DNA of 64,000 bases from Ancrocorticia sp052089425 (lineage in GTDB: Bacteria > Actinomycetota > Actinomycetes > Actinomycetales > Actinomycetaceae). The stretch lies in assembly GCF_052089425.1 (NCBI RefSeq), contig NZ_JBQCZW010000011.1, forward strand, positions 1 to 64,000, written 5' to 3'. Made by a program: the position numbers and the translations under genes. This document shows, piece after piece, positions 1 to 8,622 of the stretch; the stretch's first letter is position 1, and the number at the start of each line of letters is the position of its first letter. Below the pieces are notes generated by a model that did not search any database, was not told the origin of the DNA, and saw only the letters and a list, made by a program, of their open reading frames with translations.

Positions 1-57
1 AAACCGGAGGATTCACAAACCAACTCCTACACCCCCAACTGTGAAGAGCCAGTAAGA

Positions 58-93
58 GTAAGGGCGGAGCGCCAACCGGTGCCCCGCCCTTAC
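58..93 (-). terminator. Hairpin terminator downstream of gpmA
   Basis: Perfect 10-bp inverted repeat (GTAAGGGCGG at 58-67 with CCGCCCTTAC at 84-93, 16-nt loop), 65 bp past the gpmA stop. The T-tract is weak on both strands, so efficiency is uncertain. The rest of 1-157 holds no gene; a 9-bp direct repeat ATCTAGTAC follows the hairpin. Confidence 0.6.
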
Positions 94-157
94 CTCTATC
101 TAGTACCTATTATCTAGTACGTGCCCAGCCAGTTACGTGCCCGGCTGGCAGCTTCAA

Positions 158-895
158 TCACTTACCCTGATTGGCAACCGCGGCGATCTTCGCCTCGGCC
201 TCAGGATCGAGGTACGTGCCGCCCTTCTTGACGGGCTCCAGCGTGTTCTCATCCAGCTCGTACACCAACGGAATGCCGGTGGGGATGTTTACGGCGGCGA
301 TCTCATCATCGGAGATGCCATCCAGATGCTTGACGATCGCACGCAGGGAGTTGCCGTGTGCGGCCACCATGATGGTCTTGCCCGTCTTGATATCGGGAAC
401 AATCACATCGTTCCAGTACGGGAGCAGGCGCTCGAGAACATCCTTGAGGCACTCGGTCATCGGGATCGGCTCGCCCGCGTAGCGCGGATCCTGATCCTGG
501 GAGTATTCGGTGCCAGCTTCGATGGCGGGCGGCGGCACATCGTAGGAGCGGCGCCATGCCATGAACTGCTCTTCGCCGTACTTGTCGCGAGTTTCCTTCT
601 TGTTCAGGCCCTGCAGCGCGCCGTAGTGACGCTCGTTCAGGCGCCAATCGCGCTCAACCGGGATCCAGTGGCGATCGGCCGCGTCCAGCGAAAGATTCGC
701 CGTCATGATCGCGCGGCGCAGCATCGAGGTGTACAGCTTCTCGGGCAGCACACCGGCTTCCTTGAGAAGCTCTCCTCCGTGAGTGGCTTCTGCGCGGCCC
801 TTTTCTGAAAGCGGCACATCAACCCAACCCGTGAAGAGGTTCTTCGCGTTCCATTCGCTCTCGCCGTGGCGGAGCAGTACGAGGGTGTAAGTCAT
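158..895 (-). CDS. gpmA: 2,3-bisphosphoglycerate-dependent phosphoglycerate mutase
   Basis: Interconverts 3- and 2-phosphoglycerate in glycolysis and gluconeogenesis, in the cytoplasm. The 245-aa product has the histidine-phosphatase motif LLRHGESEWN near residue 7 (the His forms the phospho-enzyme), the ERHYGALQGLNKKE block that contacts substrate, and the second catalytic His in AAHGNSLRA near residue 180. The length is normal for the cofactor-dependent family. The ATG is preceded by a GGGAG ribosome site about 10 nt upstream. The gene is monocistronic; the upstream gap carries a copy of the GACGACGACG motif. The assignment is secure. Confidence 0.96.
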   Translation of the reverse strand: MTYTLVLLRHGESEWNAKNLFTGWVDVPLSEKGRAEATHGGELLKEAGVLPEKLYTSMLRRAIMTANLSLDAADRHWIPVERDWRLNERHYGALQGLNKKETRDKYGEEQFMAWRRSYDVPPPAIEAGTEYSQDQDPRYAGEPIPMTECLKDVLERLLPYWNDVIVPDIKTGKTIMVAAHGNSLRAIVKHLDGISDDEIAAVNIPTGIPLVYELDENTLEPVKKGGTYLDPEAEAKIAAVANQGK

Positions 896-956
896 AGTCC
901 ATATTCTCCCACGACTGCCCGCGGCGTGCCACAGGACTTCGTCCTACGGTACGGAA

Positions 957-973
957 TTTTGACGACGACGACG
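957..973 (+). repeat. Degenerate copy of TTTTTTGACGACGACG motif
   Basis: TTTT followed by GACGACGACGACG in the gap between gpmA and the ABC ATPase gene. It shares 14 bases with the 16-mer found exactly five times elsewhere. A small hairpin (AGGAC-TTC-GTCCT, 933-945) lies beside it. Confidence 0.6.
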
Positions 974-1020
974 GATCCCCACCTACGCCCGAAACCTCTG
1001 CCTTGTGGGTGGGCGGATAA

Positions 1021-1812
1021 TTATTGCAGCAGGTCACGGTCCGATAGCTCGGCCCCGCGGTGCTTCTCGAATTCTGCGAGGAGATCCGGGACGCTCATCG
1101 TGGCCTTATCTTCACCTTCAACGTCAAGGATGATGCGGCCTTGATGCATCATGATGAGCCGGTTGCCCATCGCGAGTGCCTGCTCCATATTGTGCGTGAC
1201 CATCAATGTGGTGAGGCCCTGAGCCTCCACCAGTTCGGAGGTGATCTTGGTGACGAGGGCCGCGCGCTGAGGATCCAACGCCGCTGTGTGTTCGTCCAGC
1301 AGGAGGATCTTGGGGTTGGTGAAGGTAGCCATGAGCAGGGAAAGGGACTGGCGTTGACCTCCAGAAAGAAGCCCTACCCAATCATCCAGCCGCTCCTCGA
1401 GCCCTTGTTCCAGCGTGGCCAAATCATCCCGAAAATCGCTGCGCAAAGATTTCTTGACGGCCCACCGGAGCCCGCGCCGCATCCCGCGCTTCTTGGCGAT
1501 GGCCAAGTTCTCCTCGATGGTCATGTGCGGGGCAGTTCCAGCCGATGGGTTCTGGAACACACGGCCGATGTAGGCTGCGCGCTGGTAATCGCTGAGTCGT
1601 GTCACGTTGCGGCCATCAACTGTCACAGAGCCGGCATCCGAGCGAATGGAGCCGGATAAAACGTTGAGCAACGTGGATTTTCCGGCGCCGTTCGAACCGA
1701 TCACGGTGACGAAATCGCCTTCGCGCAGTTTCAGATCCACATCTTCGAGTGCTCGGCGCTCGTTAACGGTACCGGGGAAAAAGACCTTGGTTATTCCGGC
1801 GACTTCTAGCAT
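1021..1812 (-). CDS. ABC importer ATPase, TrpZ/COG1101-like
   Basis: ATP-hydrolysing subunit of a three-gene importer (binding protein, permease, ATPase). The 263-aa protein has Walker A GSNGAGKST near residue 40, the signature LSGGQRQSLS near 150, Walker B ILLLDEH with TAALDP near 170, and the H-loop VTHNMEQA near 206. It is the family encoded beside PF04392 binding proteins, as in pneumococcal TrpXYZ; the substrate here cannot be read from the sequence. The start overlaps the end of the permease gene by 7 bp (ATGCTAG), so translation is probably coupled. The N-terminal MLEVAGITKVFFPGT is typical. Confidence 0.9.
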   Translation of the reverse strand: MLEVAGITKVFFPGTVNERRALEDVDLKLREGDFVTVIGSNGAGKSTLLNVLSGSIRSDAGSVTVDGRNVTRLSDYQRAAYIGRVFQNPSAGTAPHMTIEENLAIAKKRGMRRGLRWAVKKSLRSDFRDDLATLEQGLEERLDDWVGLLSGGQRQSLSLLMATFTNPKILLLDEHTAALDPQRAALVTKITSELVEAQGLTTLMVTHNMEQALAMGNRLIMMHQGRIILDVEGEDKATMSVPDLLAEFEKHRGAELSDRDLLQ

Positions 1813-2954
1813 GAGCGCTCCTCTCCCTCGGGCGGGCGTTCTTCGCCCAGTTCCTTGGGACCAGTATCTCCGGGGCCAGTATCTCCGGGGCCAGTATCTC
1901 CGGGGCCAGTATCTCCGGGGCCAGTATCTCCGGGGGAAATAGCCTCGTCATTATCGCGTGCACGGGCCACAACTGCCACGTTCTCCACAGCCTGATCGTC
2001 CAGCGCCGCATTATCCGCCGTCATGGCGGCCAGTTCGGCGGCGCTCACGTTGTCCGAAATCTTCCCTGTTCGCCAATGCGGCGTGAACCTTGTTGGCACC
2101 TTCTTAATGATCTTCATTTGGGGAACCACAAGGGCGATGATCACGAGGATCGCGGAGATGAGCTTCATATCGTTGGGGTTAAGCCCGGCCATGAGCGCGA
2201 GCTGGATGAACACGCGGTACAGCACGCCGCCAATCACAACGGCGGTGGCCGCCCGGAAGATAGTCAAGCGCCCGAATATAGCCTGACCGATGATCACCGA
2301 GGCAAGGCCGGACACGATGATTCCGATGCCCATGGACACATCCGCGAAGCCTTGGTACTGCGCAACCAGACAGCCCGAGAGGGCAACGAGCCCGTTGGAC
2401 AGAGCGAGCCCAAGGATCTTCTGGGTATCGGTGGACACTCCGAAGGAGCGGATCATTTCACTATTGTCCCCCGTGGCGCGCATGGCCAAACCAATATCGG
2501 TGTGAAGGAACCAGACGATGATGGCCAGCATCACCAGCGCGACGGGCAAAAGAATCAGCGAGCCAACCCACGATGCGCCTCCCAACATGCCCTCTGACCG
2601 GAGCCCGGAAAAGAGCGTCTCTTCACGCAGGAGCGAGACGTTGGCTGCCCCCATGATTCGTAAATTGATCGAATACAAGCCGATCTGCGTCAGAATTCCG
2701 GCGAGAAGCCCATCAATATGGGCCTTCGTGTTGAGAATGCCGGTAATCACGCCGGCCCCCAGCCCAGCCACGAAGGCTGCGGCAGTTGCAAGGAAGGGGT
2801 TCACGCCATTCACAATGGAAATGGCGGCAACTGCAGCTCCGGTGGTGAAGCTGCCATCAACCGTCAGGTCCGCAAAATCGAGGATGCGGAACGTCAGATA
2901 CACTCCGAGCGCCATGATGGCGTAGACCAATCCCAGTTCGATAGCAGTTATCAT
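1806..2954 (-). CDS. ABC importer permease, TrpY/COG4120-like
   Basis: Inner-membrane channel of the importer, 382 aa. It starts at ATG 2954 (MITAIELGLVYAIMALGVYL) with AGGAC upstream; longer in-frame starts lack a ribosome site. The N-terminal two thirds hold about eight hydrophobic segments of the branched-chain-permease fold, including FRILDFADLTVDGSF near residue 20, characteristic of the family. After the last membrane segment comes a cytoplasmic tail of about 90 residues. It contains a perfect PGDTG pentapeptide repeat encoded by five 15-bp units, and it is absent from usual family members. The tail probably varies in length between strains (inference). Confidence 0.9.
   Translation of the reverse strand: MITAIELGLVYAIMALGVYLTFRILDFADLTVDGSFTTGAAVAAISIVNGVNPFLATAAAFVAGLGAGVITGILNTKAHIDGLLAGILTQIGLYSINLRIMGAANVSLLREETLFSGLRSEGMLGGASWVGSLILLPVALVMLAIIVWFLHTDIGLAMRATGDNSEMIRSFGVSTDTQKILGLALSNGLVALSGCLVAQYQGFADVSMGIGIIVSGLASVIIGQAIFGRLTIFRAATAVVIGGVLYRVFIQLALMAGLNPNDMKLISAILVIIALVVPQMKIIKKVPTRFTPHWRTGKISDNVSAAELAAMTADNAALDDQAVENVAVVARARDNDEAISPGDTGPGDTGPGDTGPGDTGPGDTGPKELGEERPPEGEERSC
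1861..1935 (-). repeat. 15-bp tandem repeat, five perfect copies, in permease tail
   Basis: CCAGTATCTCCGGGG is repeated five times with no mismatch. On the coding (minus) strand it encodes five PGDTG units near the C-terminus of the ABC permease. Copy changes would stay in frame, giving length variation rather than on/off switching. Confidence 0.97.
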
Positions 2955-3058
2955 GTTCGGTCCTAAGTGTTGGGCTGGGGCGGCGCTATGGCGGCGAACC
3001 TTGTGGGGTGCCACCACATTGATGTGAAAGCGGCGGTGGTATGCCGGCCTCTTTCAGT

Positions 3059-3083
3059 GCCCGGGGCCGGGTGGCCACCGGGC
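3059..3083 (-). terminator. Intercistronic GC hairpin between binding protein and permease
   Basis: GCCCGG (3059-3064) pairs with CCGGGC (3078-3083), just past the binding-protein stop codon in a 136-bp gap. There is no T-tract. It probably protects or attenuates the transcript so that the binding protein is made in excess over the permease. Confidence 0.4.
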
Positions 3084-3090
3084 TACAACG

Positions 3091-4092
3091 CTACTCCGTG
3101 ATGTTTTCTTCGTCCGCGCGATCAAGGACGTCCTGTGGGATGTCAACGCCCATACGCTCGGCTGCGCCGAGGTTCAGGTACAGCACGGGTTCGTTCTGGG
3201 TTTCAACGGCCATGGTGGCAGGATCCTCACCGTCAACAAGGATCTTCACAGCCATCTCACCGGTCTGGTAGCCCAGATCGAAGTAGTTGAGGCCGTAGGT
3301 GGCCAGACCGCCCTTGGCAACGGAGTCACCTTCGGCAGGGTATACAGGAATCCCCTTGGATTCTCCCACCTGCACCACGGAATCGAAGGCGGAGATCACG
3401 GTGTTATCTGTTGGAACGTAGATCGCATCAACACCGAGTGAGTTGGCGGCCTGCTGAACCTCGGCAGTGTTCGAAACAGTCGATTCAACTACCTCAATGT
3501 CACGCTCAGCCGCGGCATCCTTCAGCCACTGAACCTGCACGGCAGAGTTGGCTTCACCGGAGTTGTATACCACGCCAACTCTGGCAACATCTGGGTCAAT
3601 TTCGACGATGAGGTCCAGCTGCTCTTCCACTGGATTCGCATCGGTGGTGCCGGTGACGTTGGCGCCCGGCGCCTCAAGCGATTCCACCAGCCCTGCATCA
3701 ACCGGATCTGTCACGGCCGTGAACAGAATCGGCTTATCAGCGATGGACTGCGCGAGTCCCTGCGCCATCGGCGTGCCAACGCCCAGTGCCAGATCGGTAT
3801 CACTGCTAGCCAACGTGCCTGCGATGGACGCAACCACCGTTTGGTCATTGTTCGCGTTTTGATCGTCATACGTGACGTCAAGTCCCTCATCCTCGAGGGC
3901 CTGCTTAAATCCTGCAATTGATTGGTCAAGCGAGTCATGGGTGACGATCTGCGTCACCGCAACGTTGTAGGACTCTGAGCTCGAATCCGTACCGCCATCC
4001 GAATCATCAGATCCGCACGCAGCCAGCGCGAGGGCTGCGCAGGCGAGCGTCGCCGCCAAAGAACGTGTCCTCTTCACGAGAAATCCCTTCAT
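3091..4092 (-). CDS. ABC importer substrate-binding lipoprotein, PF04392 (TrpX-like)
   Basis: Extracellular lipid-anchored receptor of the importer, 333 aa. The N-terminus is a lipoprotein signal (KRTRSLAATLACAALALAAC, lipobox LAAC, Cys near residue 26), followed by a Ser/Asp/Gly-rich linker. The body matches the ABC_sub_bind family: VAVTQIVTHDSLDQSIAGF, then IADKPILFTAVTDPVDAGLV and the NPVEEQLDL region. The 123-bp leader contains a 13-bp inverted repeat (GAGCCAGTGGCTC, 4124-4136) but no T-box signature. Known relatives carry tryptophan or other small molecules; the substrate is not determined here. Confidence 0.9.
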   Translation of the reverse strand: MKGFLVKRTRSLAATLACAALALAACGSDDSDGGTDSSSESYNVAVTQIVTHDSLDQSIAGFKQALEDEGLDVTYDDQNANNDQTVVASIAGTLASSDTDLALGVGTPMAQGLAQSIADKPILFTAVTDPVDAGLVESLEAPGANVTGTTDANPVEEQLDLIVEIDPDVARVGVVYNSGEANSAVQVQWLKDAAAERDIEVVESTVSNTAEVQQAANSLGVDAIYVPTDNTVISAFDSVVQVGESKGIPVYPAEGDSVAKGGLATYGLNYFDLGYQTGEMAVKILVDGEDPATMAVETQNEPVLYLNLGAAERMGVDIPQDVLDRADEENITE

Positions 4093-4214
4093 TCGTGGAG
4101 GCGTGCCTTGCCCCCTACCTCCAGAGCCAGTGGCTCCGTTCGTAACCCGATAGTACGAGGTATCCCAATGTGTGGGACCGCTAGTTCATGGATTGGATAT
4201 TTCGACGACGACGA

Positions 4215-5468
4215 TTACCTCACCGATACCTCCGCGACAGCAGGCTCCATGAACGAGCGAACCAACTGCTCACACACAGCTAGGCGCGTGGCGTCATCGG
4301 CCTCATCCACTACGTGAAGGTTGCACCCATACTCGCGATACAGGTCCTGTAGGGCGTTGGATGTGTGCTGACGTTCGTCGTCGTCGTACCTAAATCTGGA
4401 CCCGTCATCAGCGAGCGGGTTACGGGGCTCAAGGAAAACCCACTCGTCAATCCGTTCAGCGTTCGCTCTGATGAGGGCATCAAGCGCGGGGTTCATCCAA
4501 CCGAAATCCTTCAGGTGGTAAAACTGCGTATAAATCAGGTCTGTATCTAGGCACAACACCTTGTTTCCGCGGGCGCGTTCGAGCGAATGGAGCTGGCCGG
4601 CCATCGTGTTGAGGGCGTCCTGGCTCTCGCCGATATCCTCGTAGCTGTTCAGGCGCTCGTAGTATTCGCGGCCGTACTCGGGGACGCACGTGGTGCCGAG
4701 GGCTTTGGCCACGTGTTCGGCCGTGTAGGACTTGCCCGAACTCTCCCAACCGCAGAATGCCACGCGCTTCGTGTAATGGCGTTGCACGGGCTCGGGCAGG
4801 CTCTCCCAGCTGGCGAACATGCCCGCGCGGCGAATCTCCTCAGAGTTTTCGGGTGTGGGTGTGAGCGTGATATGGGGCGTGTCCGGCGTGATCTGGGCTA
4901 AGGAGCTGGCGTGAGCGGGAGTTTGGCAGAACACTGTATCGATGTGGTGGCAGCGGGACGCCAGCGTGCGGAAATCTCTGGCGAGCTGTGGGGAGGGTAA
5001 AACTTGCGGGGAAGATGGAACTCGTGGGGATTCTGCTTCGCCAGGGTTCAGAAGCGCCAGTGCGGCCGGGGNNNNNNNNNNNNNNNNNNNNNNNNNNNNN
5101 NNNNNNNNNNNNNNNNNNNNNNNNNNNNNNNNNNNNNNNNNNNNNNNNNNNNNNNNNNNNNNNNNNNNNNNAAGCGCCAGTGCGGCCGGGGCCGCTTCGG
5201 CGGCCAGTACGCGGATGTTCGGGCGGGCCGCAAAGAGTTCGGAGAGCCACCGTTCGCGAAGGCGTGGGCTCACGGGGGTAAATTTTGAGTTCTGGCACAG
5301 GGCAGCCTCAAACGCCTCGTTAGTGAGCACGCAGACGAACAGGACGTCCACCTGCGCCGCCGCCTCATCGATCATCGCGAGATGACCGTTGTGCAGCGGC
5401 ATGAACGTATCGGCAAAGAGTCCAGTGCGCGCCGCGGCGTATGTGGAGATGTCCGGACCAAAATCCAT
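4215..5468 (-). CDS. nadR: NadR-like NMN adenylyltransferase / ribosylnicotinamide kinase (interrupted by assembly gap)
   Basis: Bifunctional NAD salvage enzyme: phosphorylates nicotinamide riboside and adenylates NMN. The N-terminal nucleotidyltransferase motif is GLFADTFMPLHNGH (HxGH variant HNGH, residues 17-30). The C-terminal kinase P-loop is GWESSGKS, followed by CVPEYGREYYERLNS, as in Haemophilus NadR. An EIRRAGMF segment sits where the adenylyltransferase ISxTxIR motif is expected. The reading frame runs through a 100-N gap at 5072-5171. Because the flanks repeat, the true protein is probably 377 aa rather than 417. There is no N-terminal repressor domain, so it is enzymatic only. It is divergent from an NCS1 symporter gene. 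The TAA stop is followed at once by TCGTCGTCGTCG. Confidence 0.88.
   Translation of the reverse strand: MDFGPDISTYAAARTGLFADTFMPLHNGHLAMIDEAAAQVDVLFVCVLTNEAFEAALCQNSKFTPVSPRLRERWLSELFAARPNIRVLAAEAAPAALALXXXXXXXXXXXXXXXXXXXXXXXXXXXXXXXXXXPAALALLNPGEAESPRVPSSPQVLPSPQLARDFRTLASRCHHIDTVFCQTPAHASSLAQITPDTPHITLTPTPENSEEIRRAGMFASWESLPEPVQRHYTKRVAFCGWESSGKSYTAEHVAKALGTTCVPEYGREYYERLNSYEDIGESQDALNTMAGQLHSLERARGNKVLCLDTDLIYTQFYHLKDFGWMNPALDALIRANAERIDEWVFLEPRNPLADDGSRFRYDDDERQHTSNALQDLYREYGCNLHVVDEADDATRLAVCEQLVRSFMEPAVAEVSVR
5072..5171. other. 100-N scaffold gap flanked by a 20-bp duplicated end
   Basis: Exactly 100 Ns, the conventional unknown-size filler. The 20 bases before the gap (5052-5071) equal the 20 bases after it (5172-5191), so the two contigs probably overlap and nothing is missing. 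Removing 120 bases keeps the reading frame (40 codons). Confidence 0.9.
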
Positions 5469-5554
5469 TTGTGCGAACCCTTCCTTATGTTTTGGTAAAG
5501 CAGGCGATAGGGCTAACCCTGCTAAATGGTTGGCTCGACTCTAGTACTTTTTGT

Positions 5555-5633
5555 GTGGCGGCTCTACTTTCTCCGTGGAGGCTCTACTTCTTCTGTGGCC
5601 GCTCCCCTTTTCTGTGGCGGCTCTGCGTTCGGA
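5555..5633 (+). promoter_or_regulatory. Four 20-bp direct repeats between nadR and NCS1 symporter
   Basis: Units beginning GTGGMGGCTCTAC start at 5555, 5575, 5595 and 5614, a period of 20, 20 and 19 bp, about two helical turns. They fill the divergent intergenic region upstream of both genes, 48 bp from the symporter start. This looks like an operator array for a regulator acting on one DNA face. No regulator gene is adjacent, and the site is not the classic NrtR palindrome. Confidence 0.55.
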
Positions 5634-5680
5634 ATGTATCCTTACCTCAGCACACAGGAGATTTCACTAAGGAGTGCTTG

Positions 5681-7216
5681 ATGAGCGCACAAACAGGCTC
5701 CCTGCCTGCCTTCGGAGAACCCGCGAAGCAGGCAGCCTCCACCAGCATTGAGCTGACGGGCATCGAAATAGTTGGCGAGGCCGAACGCACCGCCAAGCCG
5801 CGCAACCTCTTCCTACCGTGGTTCGCCTCCAACATCTCCGTTTTCGGGATGGCGTACGGTGCGTGGGTTCTCGGATTCGGCATCTCGTTCTGGCAGGCCA
5901 CCGTGGTTGCCATTGTGGGCGCGATTCTCTCCTTCGCGATCTGCGGCGTGATCGCGCTGGGAGGCAAACGTGGCTCCGTGCCCACCATGGTCATGTCGCG
6001 TTCAGCATTCGGGGTTCAAGGCGCCAAAATCCCCGGGGTGGTCTCATGGCTGACCTCGATTGGGTGGGAAACTTCGCTGGCCATCACCGCCGTTCTTGCC
6101 ACCGCCACCGTTTTCGAGCGGCTTGGTTGGGTGGGAAGTGACCACACCGCGATCTCTATCGTGGCGGCAATCGTGGTGGCGGTGCTCATCATCTTGGGGG
6201 CTGTGGCCGGCTACCACATCATCATGAAGATGCAGGCCGTGCTCACCTGGCTCACCGGCTTCACCACCATCATCTACGTGATTCTGGTTGTGCCCAGCAT
6301 CGATTGGGATGTGTTGTTGGCGATTCCAAACGGGACCGTGCCGGCCATGATCGGCGGGATGACCATGGTGATGACGGGGATGGGGCTCGGGTGGGTCAAC
6401 ATCGCCGCCGATTGGTCACGCTATCAGGCGCGCGAGGCCAAGGGCGGAGCGATTGTCTTCTGGAATACCGTTGGTGGTTCGCTCGGGCCCGTTGTGCTCA
6501 TTACATTCGGTCTCATGCTTGCCGGATCCTCCGCGGATCTGTCCTCAGCGATCGGGGACGATCCCGTTGGTGCGCTCGCATCCCTGCTGCCCACGTGGTT
6601 CCTCATCCCGTTCCTGTTGACCGCGATTCTCTCCCTGCTTTCCGGGGCCATCAATGGAATCTATTCCTCCGGCCTCACTCTCCTGACGCTAGGAATTCAC
6701 ATTCCGCGGCCCGTTGCCTCACTCATTGACGGCGTAATCCTCACGTTGGGGACGATCTACGTGGTGTTCTTCTCCCCCACCTTCATCGGACCATTCCAAT
6801 CCTTCCTCGTGACCTTAGGTGTTCCGCTGGCCTCGTGGGCCGGCATCATGATGGCAGATATCGCCCTTCGCAAGAAGAGCTATGACGAATTCGCACTTTT
6901 CAACTCTTCTGGACGCTACGGTTCCTTCAACTGGATCTCGCTCGGCCTCATGGCCGTGAGCTGCGCGATCGGGTGGGGGTTGGTTGTCAACGGCTACTCC
7001 GACGCCGCGTGGAACGATTGGCAGGGCTATTTGCTTGGGCTGATCGGCGGCAGAGACGGCGTGTGGGCCGCCGGAAACATCGGCGTGATCGTTGCGATGG
7101 CGCTGAGCTTCGTCGGCTACTACGGCTTCTGCGCCGGGCGGGTGCGGGGGCAGGAAGCCGGGCAGGCTGCGGCCCCGGATCGGGAAGCTGGCGCTGATCA
7201 GGGCATCGGGGCCTAG
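5681..7216 (+). CDS. NCS1-family nucleobase/vitamin:cation symporter
   Basis: Twelve-helix secondary transporter of the purine-cytosine permease (CodB-like) family, 511 aa. It starts at ATG 5681 with AAGGAG seven nt upstream; a longer frame back to 5441 has no site. Family features: NLFLPWFASNISVFGMAYG in helix 1, GGKRGSVPTMVMSRSAFG after helix 2, and WVNIAADWSRY in the helix 6-7 region. The tail after the last helix is Ala/Gly/Glu-rich. The substrate is not visible in the motifs. The head-to-head arrangement with NadR suggests nicotinamide riboside or a related precursor, since no PnuC is nearby (inference). Cytosine or purines remain possible. Confidence 0.85.
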   Translation: MSAQTGSLPAFGEPAKQAASTSIELTGIEIVGEAERTAKPRNLFLPWFASNISVFGMAYGAWVLGFGISFWQATVVAIVGAILSFAICGVIALGGKRGSVPTMVMSRSAFGVQGAKIPGVVSWLTSIGWETSLAITAVLATATVFERLGWVGSDHTAISIVAAIVVAVLIILGAVAGYHIIMKMQAVLTWLTGFTTIIYVILVVPSIDWDVLLAIPNGTVPAMIGGMTMVMTGMGLGWVNIAADWSRYQAREAKGGAIVFWNTVGGSLGPVVLITFGLMLAGSSADLSSAIGDDPVGALASLLPTWFLIPFLLTAILSLLSGAINGIYSSGLTLLTLGIHIPRPVASLIDGVILTLGTIYVVFFSPTFIGPFQSFLVTLGVPLASWAGIMMADIALRKKSYDEFALFNSSGRYGSFNWISLGLMAVSCAIGWGLVVNGYSDAAWNDWQGYLLGLIGGRDGVWAAGNIGVIVAMALSFVGYYGFCAGRVRGQEAGQAAAPDREAGADQGIGA

Positions 7217-7218
7217 AA

Positions 7219-7251
7219 CGGCGGGGCCGAACTTAACATTCGACCCCACCG
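7219..7251. terminator. Bidirectional terminator between symporter and gntP
   Basis: A 13-bp stem with two G-U-compatible mismatches (7219-7231 with 7239-7251, loop CTTAACA) lies in the 58-bp convergent gap. It is followed by a T-rich stretch on the + strand. Confidence 0.65.
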
Positions 7252-7274
7252 GTTCTTCTGGTTTCTCAATCGCA

Positions 7275-8609
7275 CTACACCACCAAGTTGAGGAGTAGGA
7301 CGGAGACCAAGCCTACAACGGACAGCGTGGTTTCCATGAGCGACCATGTTTTGAAGGTCTGTCCTACGGTCATGCCGAAGTATTCCTTGACCATCCAGAA
7401 ACCGGCGTCATTAACATGGCTCAAGAACACCGATCCAGAGCCGATCGCCAGCACCATCAACGCTGTTTCTGGCGCTGAAAGTCCAGCTGCGATTGGCGCC
7501 ATAATACCGGAAGCGGTAATGGTAGCCACCGTTGCAGAACCCGTTGCCAAACGAATGAGCACGGCCACGAGCCAGCCGGCGAATAGTGGGGGAAGTGCAG
7601 CGTCGGACATGATTTGGGCAATTTGATCCGCAATCCCAGAATCCACAAGCGTCTGCTTGAAACCGCCACCTGCACCAACAATAAGAAGCACTCCGGCGAT
7701 CGGGCCAAAGGACGAACCGACAAGGGAATTGACTTCGTCGCGAGTTTTCGACAGCAGGAAGCCGAACAGGAACATGGCAACAACCGTCGTGATGGTCAAA
7801 GCGATGAGTGGCGTTCCGATGAAGACCAGTACTGTTCCGAAACCGGAGCCTTCTTGCCCCATCATTTCCACAACGGTACGGGCAAGCATGAGGAGAACTG
7901 GGAGCAGAACAACAAAGATCGATGTACCGAAGCTGGGCCGCTTTCCCTCTCCCTCACTGTTTTCTTGTACTGCATAGCGATCTGGCGCAGGGATCGGCAC
8001 CCATCGGGCCATGACCTTGCCAAGTAGTGGACCAGAGATGATCACACAGGGTACGGCAACGATAAGTCCAAACCCGAGAGTCATCCCAAGATTCGCATTG
8101 AGCGAATCGATGGCAATAAGTGGCCCGGGGTGGGGCGGAACCAGACCGTGAAGTGCAGAAAGTCCAGCCAGTGCCGGGATACCCAGTAGGACGGCTGGAA
8201 GTTTCGCCCTCCGTGCCGCGAACATGACGACCGGGATGAGAATGACGATTCCCACTTCGAAAAAGAGGGGAATTCCTACAATAAACGCGATGAGCGCCAT
8301 CGCCCACGGAAGCCTCTTGGCCGGAGTTTTGGCCATGATCGTATCCACGATCTGGTCCGCGCCGCCGGAGGCGATCAGCAAGGTTCCGATGATCGAACCG
8401 AGCGTGATGAGCAGGCCAACCCCAGCAAGGGTCTCGCCAAGTCCCGCAGTGAAGCTCGTGAAGACGTGAGTGTATGGAACTCCAGCGGCCACGGCCATAA
8501 CGGCAGCGCCGGCCATGAGAGACAAGAACGGATGGATTTTGAGCCACACGATGAGCACCACAATGGTGGCAATGCCAGCAAGCGCAGCCAGAATGAGTTG
8601 AGTTGTCAT
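7275..8609 (-). CDS. gntP: Gluconate:proton symporter, GntP family
   Basis: Imports gluconate. The 444-aa integral membrane protein has about 12-14 hydrophobic helices. Family blocks include LKIHPFLSLMAGA near residue 25, PLFFEVGIVILIPVVM near 112, LHGLVPPHPGPLIAI near 155 and ATGSATVATITASG near 355. The start ATG at 8609 is followed by a typical MTTQLILAALAG. It lies 13 bp downstream of gluconokinase, so the two form one operon that delivers 6-phosphogluconate to the pentose-phosphate route. Confidence 0.95.
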   Translation of the reverse strand: MTTQLILAALAGIATIVVLIVWLKIHPFLSLMAGAAVMAVAAGVPYTHVFTSFTAGLGETLAGVGLLITLGSIIGTLLIASGGADQIVDTIMAKTPAKRLPWAMALIAFIVGIPLFFEVGIVILIPVVMFAARRAKLPAVLLGIPALAGLSALHGLVPPHPGPLIAIDSLNANLGMTLGFGLIVAVPCVIISGPLLGKVMARWVPIPAPDRYAVQENSEGEGKRPSFGTSIFVVLLPVLLMLARTVVEMMGQEGSGFGTVLVFIGTPLIALTITTVVAMFLFGFLLSKTRDEVNSLVGSSFGPIAGVLLIVGAGGGFKQTLVDSGIADQIAQIMSDAALPPLFAGWLVAVLIRLATGSATVATITASGIMAPIAAGLSAPETALMVLAIGSGSVFLSHVNDAGFWMVKEYFGMTVGQTFKTWSLMETTLSVVGLVSVLLLNLVV

Positions 8610-8622
8610 GATTATCGGCTTT

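Noticed and set aside
1861..1935. Phase-variable switch
   Set aside because: The unit is 15 bp, so copy change cannot shift the frame; only length variation is possible.
4093..4214. T-box or other riboswitch before the TrpX-like gene
   Set aside because: Some TrpXYZ operons carry T-boxes, but the T-box sequence and specifier structure are not seen; only a 13-bp inverted repeat is present.
5555..5633. CRISPR-like array
   Set aside because: Repeats are contiguous with a 20-bp period and no spacers, and no cas genes are present; treated as an operator array.
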